Source: JBBDRV01 sp040905285 (GTDB lineage: Bacteria; Bacteroidota; Rhodothermia; Balneolales; Balneolaceae). From it: DNA of 9,633 nucleotides. The notes below the pieces were generated by a model, which ran no database searches, had not been told where the DNA came from, and saw only the letters and a list, made by a program, of their open reading frames with translations. Shown piece after piece: positions 6,386 through 9,633 of this stretch; position 1 is the first letter of the stretch; each line of letters starts with the position of its first letter. Made by a program: the position numbers and the translations under genes. The stretch lies in contig JBBDRV010000062.1 of the NCBI GenBank assembly GCA_040905285.1, positions 1 to 9,633 on the forward strand, read 5' to 3'.

Positions 6386-6424
6386 ATGAAAAGTTTATTG
6401 ATAGACAAGCTTTTCTTATTTTAG
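6386..6424 (+). CDS. Possible 12-residue leader peptide upstream of thrS
   Basis: A 13-codon frame, MKSLLIDKLFLF and stop, follows an SD, GAGGTG (6375-6380), with five bases before the ATG. That SD is better than those of most genes here. The peptide is rich in leucine (4 of 12) and phenylalanine and has no threonine, so it does not look like a classical threonine attenuator. Its coding sequence contains an A/T-rich hairpin (6388-6396 with 6407-6415) followed by TTATTTTA, which might act in attenuation. It could be a leader peptide, a small membrane peptide, or chance. Such short frames arise easily; the SD and the preceding RNA structure are what make it notable. Confidence 0.3.
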   Translation: MKSLLIDKLFLF

Positions 6425-6444
6425 CGGTTGAGTTTATAACACAT

Positions 6445-6492
6445 TCATACAGGTTCCTTATTATTTAATCATACAGGTTCCTTATTATTTAA
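6445..6492. repeat. Perfect 24-base tandem duplication upstream of thrS
   Basis: A 24-base unit beginning TCATACAGGTTCC (6445-6468) is repeated exactly at 6469-6492. It lies between the tiny open frame and thrS, 83 bases before the thrS ATG. The exact copy indicates a recent event or a maintained repeat. Confidence 0.9.
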
Positions 6493-6574
6493 TTATTCTA
6501 TTCCGGATTCGTAAATCTGAACAGTATAAAATACCTCATTAAAACACCTCTGAAATACCCTCCGAAAAAAATTT

Positions 6575-8527
6575 ATGGCCGCAGATAAAATTACGCTGAT
6601 CTTCCCGGACGGTGCTTCAAAACAATTTAGAAAAGGTGTTACGGGCAGTGACGTAGCTGAAAGCATCTCGCGGGGACTGGCCCGAAATGCATACAGTATC
6701 ACCCTTAACAACACCATACTGGATCTTGACCGGCCGCTTGATGAAGATGGGGAGATCGAGATCAATACCTGGGGCTCAGAAGATGGACAGTATACATTCT
6801 GGCACTCTTCCGCCCATTTGCTTGCTGAAGCAGTACAGGAACTGTATCCTGACGCAAAATTCGGTATAGGGCCTCCCGTTGAAAACGGGTTTTACTACGA
6901 TATCGATTTCGGTGAGAGGACCATTTCCCCGGACGACTTGCCTGAAATAGAAAAGAAAATGCTGGAGCTGGCCCGCAATAAATCTGAATTCGAGCGAATA
7001 GAGATCTCCAAAGAGGACGCATTCGACTTTTATAACAAGAGAGGCAATGAGTATAAGACGGATCTTATAAAGGACCTGGAAGACGGATCCATTACATTTT
7101 ATAAACAGGGATCATTTACAGATTTATGCCGCGGACCCCACCTTCCGGATACGGGGGTCATCAAAGCGGCAAAGCTGACAGGCATTGCAGGAGCTTATTG
7201 GCGCGGGGATAACAAGCGAAAGCAGCTGACTCGTATTTACGGCATTACCTTTCCAAAGCAGAAAATGCTTCTGGACTATCTTGACCAACTGGAGGAAGCT
7301 AAAAAAAGGGATCATAAAAAACTGGGTCGGGAACTCGGTATTTATCAGATGGATCCGCTCGTTGGCAGCGGATTGCCGCTCTGGCTTCCGAACGGAACGG
7401 TTATCCGCCGCACCCTCGAACAATACCTCAGGCAGTTGCAGGTCAGCCTTGGATACAGGGAAGTTATTACTCCGCATATTGCCAATATTGAGTTATACAG
7501 GAAATCCGGGCATTATCCGTATTACAAGGATTCTCAATTTAATCCCATAGAGGTGGATGACGAGGAATACATGCTCAAACCGATGAATTGCCCTCATCAT
7601 CACCGTATTTATGATAATGAACTTCGCAGTTACAGGGACCTTCCTGTAAAGCTGTCTGAATTCGGTACGGTTTATCGATATGAACAGTCCGGTGAGCTGA
7701 ACGGCCTGTCACGGGTGCGGGGGTTCACACAGGATGATGCTCATGTATATTGTACCCATAACCAGCTGAAAAATGAGATTAAGGAAACCATAAAACTCAC
7801 TCAGCAGGTATTCAATACATTTGATATGCCGGTGGATATCCGGCTCTCGTACCGTGATGACAATGAGGATAAATACGGGGGTAAAAGTGAATTCTGGGAA
7901 CGTGCCCAATCAGAAATAAAGGAAGTGGCGGATGAAATGGGGTTCACTTACAGTATTGCCGAAGGCGAAGCCAGTTTTTATGGCCCTAAAATAGATTTCA
8001 TCATCCGGGATGCGATCGGTCGCAAGTGGCAGCTCGGCACAGTTCAGGTCGACTATGTAATGCCTGAACGTTTTGACCTTACCTATGTCGGGCCGGACAA
8101 TGCAAAACACCGCCCTGTTATCATTCACAGAGCCCCTTTTGGATCCATGGAACGCTTTGTGGGAATTCTGATTGAACACTTTGCCGGCAATTTCCCTCTG
8201 TGGCTTGCTCCGGTGCAGGTTAAACTGATTTCTGTTTCCGACGATTATAACACCTATGTGAACACCTGCGCAGACCGGCTTTTGAAACTCGGATTCCGTG
8301 TGGAAACTGACAGCAGGAGTGAAAAAATCGGAGCGAAAATAAGGGATGCGGAAACCGCTAAAATACCTTATATGCTGATTATCGGTGAAAAAGAGAAAAA
8401 AGATGAAACAGTATCAGTTAGAAGACATAAATTGGGAGATATTGGAACGTTTCCTTTTTTGAATTTTATTACAGAGATCCAGGAAGAGGTAGAGGAGAAG
8501 AAACTGCCCCCTGTCCATCAACCATAA
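6575..8527 (+). CDS. thrS: Threonyl-tRNA synthetase (650 aa)
   Basis: Class II synthetase that charges tRNA-Thr in the cytoplasm. Domains run in the usual order, and the length is normal for the full bacterial form. The TGS domain is at about 1-65 (IFPDGASKQF). The editing domain follows, with HSSAH (H77, H81) and the C185/H189 pair in DLCRGPH, which removes mis-attached serine. The catalytic core has the zinc ligands C339 (MNCP), H390 (DDAH) and H518 (IIHRA). The anticodon-binding domain is at about 545-640. Motif 2 (VYRYE, 366-370) and the motif 3 region (APFGSMERFVG) are intact. The ATG at 6575 matches the expected N-terminus; no SD precedes it. The gene leads the cluster thrS-infC-rpmI-rplT, and infC begins 19 bases after its stop. 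The roughly 200-base structured leader suggests control in the 5' region (inference). Confidence 0.98.
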   Translation: MAADKITLIFPDGASKQFRKGVTGSDVAESISRGLARNAYSITLNNTILDLDRPLDEDGEIEINTWGSEDGQYTFWHSSAHLLAEAVQELYPDAKFGIGPPVENGFYYDIDFGERTISPDDLPEIEKKMLELARNKSEFERIEISKEDAFDFYNKRGNEYKTDLIKDLEDGSITFYKQGSFTDLCRGPHLPDTGVIKAAKLTGIAGAYWRGDNKRKQLTRIYGITFPKQKMLLDYLDQLEEAKKRDHKKLGRELGIYQMDPLVGSGLPLWLPNGTVIRRTLEQYLRQLQVSLGYREVITPHIANIELYRKSGHYPYYKDSQFNPIEVDDEEYMLKPMNCPHHHRIYDNELRSYRDLPVKLSEFGTVYRYEQSGELNGLSRVRGFTQDDAHVYCTHNQLKNEIKETIKLTQQVFNTFDMPVDIRLSYRDDNEDKYGGKSEFWERAQSEIKEVADEMGFTYSIAEGEASFYGPKIDFIIRDAIGRKWQLGTVQVDYVMPERFDLTYVGPDNAKHRPVIIHRAPFGSMERFVGILIEHFAGNFPLWLAPVQVKLISVSDDYNTYVNTCADRLLKLGFRVETDSRSEKIGAKIRDAETAKIPYMLIIGEKEKKDETVSVRRHKLGDIGTFPFLNFITEIQEEVEEKKLPPVHQP

Positions 8528-8537
8528 TTAAACCAAC

Positions 8538-8549
8538 GAGGCTACTATC
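8538..8549 (+). promoter_or_regulatory. SD and non-standard ATC start of infC
   Basis: GAGG at 8538-8541 lies five bases before ATC at 8547-8549. The reading frame upstream hits a TAA at 8529-8531, and between that stop and the conserved N-terminal domain there is no ATG, GTG or TTG. An ATC start therefore fits best. ATA and ATT codons further in would cut into the conserved domain. Confidence 0.75.
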
Positions 8550-9098
8550 GCAAACAGAAGACCATCCCGTCCACGCCGAAAACGTGACGATGATCGACCC
8601 AATATCAACGAAGAGATCCGAGCGAACACAGTTCGAATAATCAAACCTGATGAAGGTCATGAGATTGTTGAGCTGGATCGGGCTCTGGAGATCGCCGGCT
8701 CATTTAAACTGGACCTGGTGGAAATAGCTCCCGACGCCAAGCCTCCGGTATGCAAGGTGATTGATTTTGGCAAATTCATGTATGAAAAAAAGAAAAAAGA
8801 GAAAGAAGCCAAAAAGAAGCAGCATACCATGCAGGTAAAAGAGTTGCGGTTCCGGCCGAATACGGATGATCATGACCTTGAATTTAAAATGAGGCATGCC
8901 AGGGGTTTTCTGGATGATGGGGACAAAGTAAAAGCCACAGTACAATTCAGGGGCAGGGATATGCTCTATACCGAAAAAGGTGAAGTTCTTCTCAGCAATC
9001 TGGCTGAACAACTCAGTGATGTCGCTGAAATTGAATCCAAGCCTACAATGGAAGGACGCAGAATGATCATGATTCTTACCCCCTCCAAGCACTCATGA
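8547..9098 (+). CDS. infC: Translation initiation factor IF-3 (183 aa), ATC start
   Basis: IF-3 binds the 30S subunit, blocks early 50S joining and rejects wrong start codons. The N-terminal domain runs from RPNINEEIRANTVRII (residues 17-32) through LDLVEIAPDAKPPVCKVIDFGKF, a hallmark of the family. A lysine-rich linker follows (about 81-92, EKKKKEKEAKKK), and the C-terminal domain ends with MEGRRMIMIL. Starting at the first ATG (8718) would give only 126 residues and remove most of the N-terminal domain, so the ATC at 8547 is chosen. In E. coli the gene starts with AUU, and IF-3 represses its own synthesis by discriminating against that codon. A parallel control is inferred here. It sits between thrS and rpmI, the conserved order. 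Confidence 0.93.
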   Translation: MANRRPSRPRRKRDDDRPNINEEIRANTVRIIKPDEGHEIVELDRALEIAGSFKLDLVEIAPDAKPPVCKVIDFGKFMYEKKKKEKEAKKKQHTMQVKELRFRPNTDDHDLEFKMRHARGFLDDGDKVKATVQFRGRDMLYTEKGEVLLSNLAEQLSDVAEIESKPTMEGRRMIMILTPSKHS

Positions 9099-9116
9099 CC
9101 TGGAACGCAAACACTG

Positions 9117-9142
9117 CACTGTTAAACAATTGTTAAACAGTG
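9117..9142. promoter_or_regulatory. 26-base inverted repeat between infC and rpmI
   Basis: CACTGTT (9117-9123) mirrors AACAGTG (9136-9142), and the centre AACAATTGTT (9125-9134) is itself a perfect palindrome. Only an A/A pair (9124/9135) breaks the symmetry. It begins 18 bases after the infC stop. It may be a protein-binding dyad or an RNA hairpin in the L35/L20 leader, where feedback by L20 is known in other bacteria. There is no U-tract, so a strong terminator is unlikely. Confidence 0.45.
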
Positions 9143-9168
9143 GAAGAACCCTTATCTTTTCAGTCTTT

Positions 9169-9194
9169 ATAATTTTACAGAATAATTTTACAGA
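9169..9194. repeat. 13-base perfect tandem duplication upstream of rpmI
   Basis: ATAATTTTACAGA at 9169-9181 is repeated exactly at 9182-9194. It ends 13 bases before the rpmI ATG, so it sits where the ribosome would load and where an SD would be expected; none is present. Confidence 0.85.
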
Positions 9195-9207
9195 CCAAGA
9201 CAGCACC

Positions 9208-9408
9208 ATGCCAAAGATGAAATCAAATAGTGGCGCCAAAAAGCGTTTCAAAGTAACCGGAAGCGGTAAAATCAAACGCAAGAAAGCTTTCAGAAGCCAT
9301 ATACTGACGAAAAAAAGCAGCAAACGTAAGCGCCAGCTCGGTAAGGAAACCCTTGTGGATTCCACCAATGAAAAGGCGATCAAAAAACTAATTCCCTACA
9401 AGGTTTAA
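9208..9408 (+). CDS. rpmI: 50S ribosomal protein L35 (66 aa)
   Basis: A small, very basic protein of the large ribosomal subunit. The sequence MPKMKSNSGAKKRFKVTGSG is the standard L35 N-terminus, followed by the KRKKAFRSHILTKKS region. The length matches the family's usual 64-66 residues. The open frame extends upstream to an ATG at 9130, but those 26 extra residues run through the tandem repeat and do not belong to the family, so the ATG at 9208 is chosen. There is no SD. The gap to infC is 109 bases and to rplT 149, both long for this cluster. They contain dyads that may serve L20 feedback. Confidence 0.97.
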   Translation: MPKMKSNSGAKKRFKVTGSGKIKRKKAFRSHILTKKSSKRKRQLGKETLVDSTNEKAIKKLIPYKV

Positions 9409-9557
9409 TTAAATTCATAAAAGGATATCTGCGCAGATCATGACCTTGCCGGCAGAGACAATTATCTGCCCGTTCTGAAAGGGAATTGGTGCAGGGGACA
9501 GTTAACGTTAATGGCCGCAGATACACTGATAATAATAACACTTAAACGTTTACATAA
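9409..9557. promoter_or_regulatory. Structured rpmI-rplT spacer
   Basis: This 149-base spacer holds a perfect 12-base palindrome, ATCTGCGCAGAT (9427-9438). It also has another ATCTGC (9464-9469) and another GCAGAT (9517-9522). These allow at least three competing pairings, the longest range being TATCTGC (9463-9469) with GCAGATA (9517-9523). A small out-of-frame reading frame, 9511-9579, overlaps the rplT start. An RNA switch controlling L20 synthesis is possible but not shown. Confidence 0.35.
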
Positions 9558-9633
9558 ATGCCACGTTCAAGAAACCTAGTGGCTTCCCGTCGCCGTCGCC
9601 GCAAGATTATCAAGCAGGCGAAAGGTTACTGGG
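9558..9633 (+). CDS. rplT: 50S ribosomal protein L20, 5' part, cut by the window edge
   Basis: The first 25 codons of L20 are present, reading MPRSRNLVASRRRRRKIIKQ and then AKGYW. This is the conserved N-terminus of this early-assembly, 23S-binding protein. In E. coli and Bacillus, L20 also binds its own mRNA to limit synthesis of L35 and L20. The ATG at 9558 is the family start. No SD precedes it; the upstream bases are A/T-rich. The rest of the gene lies outside the window. Confidence 0.96.
   Translation, partial: MPRSRNLVASRRRRRKIIKQAKGYW

Larger units (their letters stand above)
6178..6574. other. 397-base divergent spacer between the kinase and thrS
   Basis: This is the longest gene-poor stretch. 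From left to right it holds a 13-base tandem duplication (6205-6231), a 28-base inverted repeat (6255-6282) and a possible pseudoknot (6322-6371). These are followed by a 12-codon open frame with a good SD (6386-6424), a perfect 24-base tandem duplication (6445-6492), and a plain A/T-rich run to the thrS start. Promoters for both genes must be here, but I cannot place a convincing -35/-10 or -33/-7 pair. Confidence 0.6.

Noticed and set aside
8700..9092. 130-residue minus-strand open frame opposite infC
   Set aside because: It is a shadow of a conserved gene. Its F/L-rich segments mirror the lysine-rich linker of IF-3.
8718..9098. infC starting at the first ATG (126 residues)
   Set aside because: It would discard most of the conserved N-terminal domain that is encoded in frame upstream.
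9130..9207. 92-residue version of L35 starting at 9130
   Set aside because: The extra residues come from the dyad and the tandem repeat. The family N-terminus MPKMKSNSG begins at 9208.
1..9633. Search for CRISPR arrays, transposases, phage or defence genes
   Set aside because: No spaced repeat array, terminal inverted repeats with a transposase, or recognisable defence protein is present. All repeats seen are two-copy and intergenic, or propeller blades.

Overview
The window looks like a chromosomal stretch from a member of the Bacteroidota/Balneolota side of the tree. This is an inference from protein style and gene context, not from a database search. Most genes lack a Shine-Dalgarno (SD) sequence, the tRNA gene does not encode CCA, and exported lipoproteins and DUF1080 proteins are prominent. 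All genes appear intact except the tRNA cut by the left edge and rplT cut by the right edge. No transposon, phage gene or CRISPR array is visible.

Left part (1-1711): the 3' part of a tRNA-Val(GAC) with an unusual C at position 33, then a bidirectional terminator. Next come two minus-strand paralogues of an unrecognised family of about 105 residues (179-493 and 1144-1476). They flank a plus-strand gene for a four-helix SPW-repeat membrane protein.

Middle (1712-6177): a likely plus-strand operon of three exported proteins. These are a lipoprotein with a seven-bladed YCF48-like propeller, a DUF1080 lipoprotein, and a second, divergent DUF1080 protein with a signal peptide. The DUF1080 pair suggests handling of 3-keto-sugars or other glycans outside the cytoplasm. 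Convergent to this operon is a soluble three-PAS histidine kinase of the HisKA_2 type, with no response regulator beside it.

Right part (6178-9633): a 397-base spacer, then the conserved translation cluster thrS-infC-rpmI-rplT. The spacer holds a 28-base inverted repeat, a possible RNA pseudoknot, a 12-codon open frame with a good SD, and two short tandem duplications. infC has no ATG, GTG or TTG start that would keep its N-terminal domain. It is read here from an ATC codon behind a GAGG element, which parallels the AUU start and self-regulation known for E. coli infC.

The main unexplained signals are the thrS leader, the ATC start of infC, the C33 tRNA, the unknown paralogue pair, and a recurring habit of short two-copy tandem duplications that fall only between genes.
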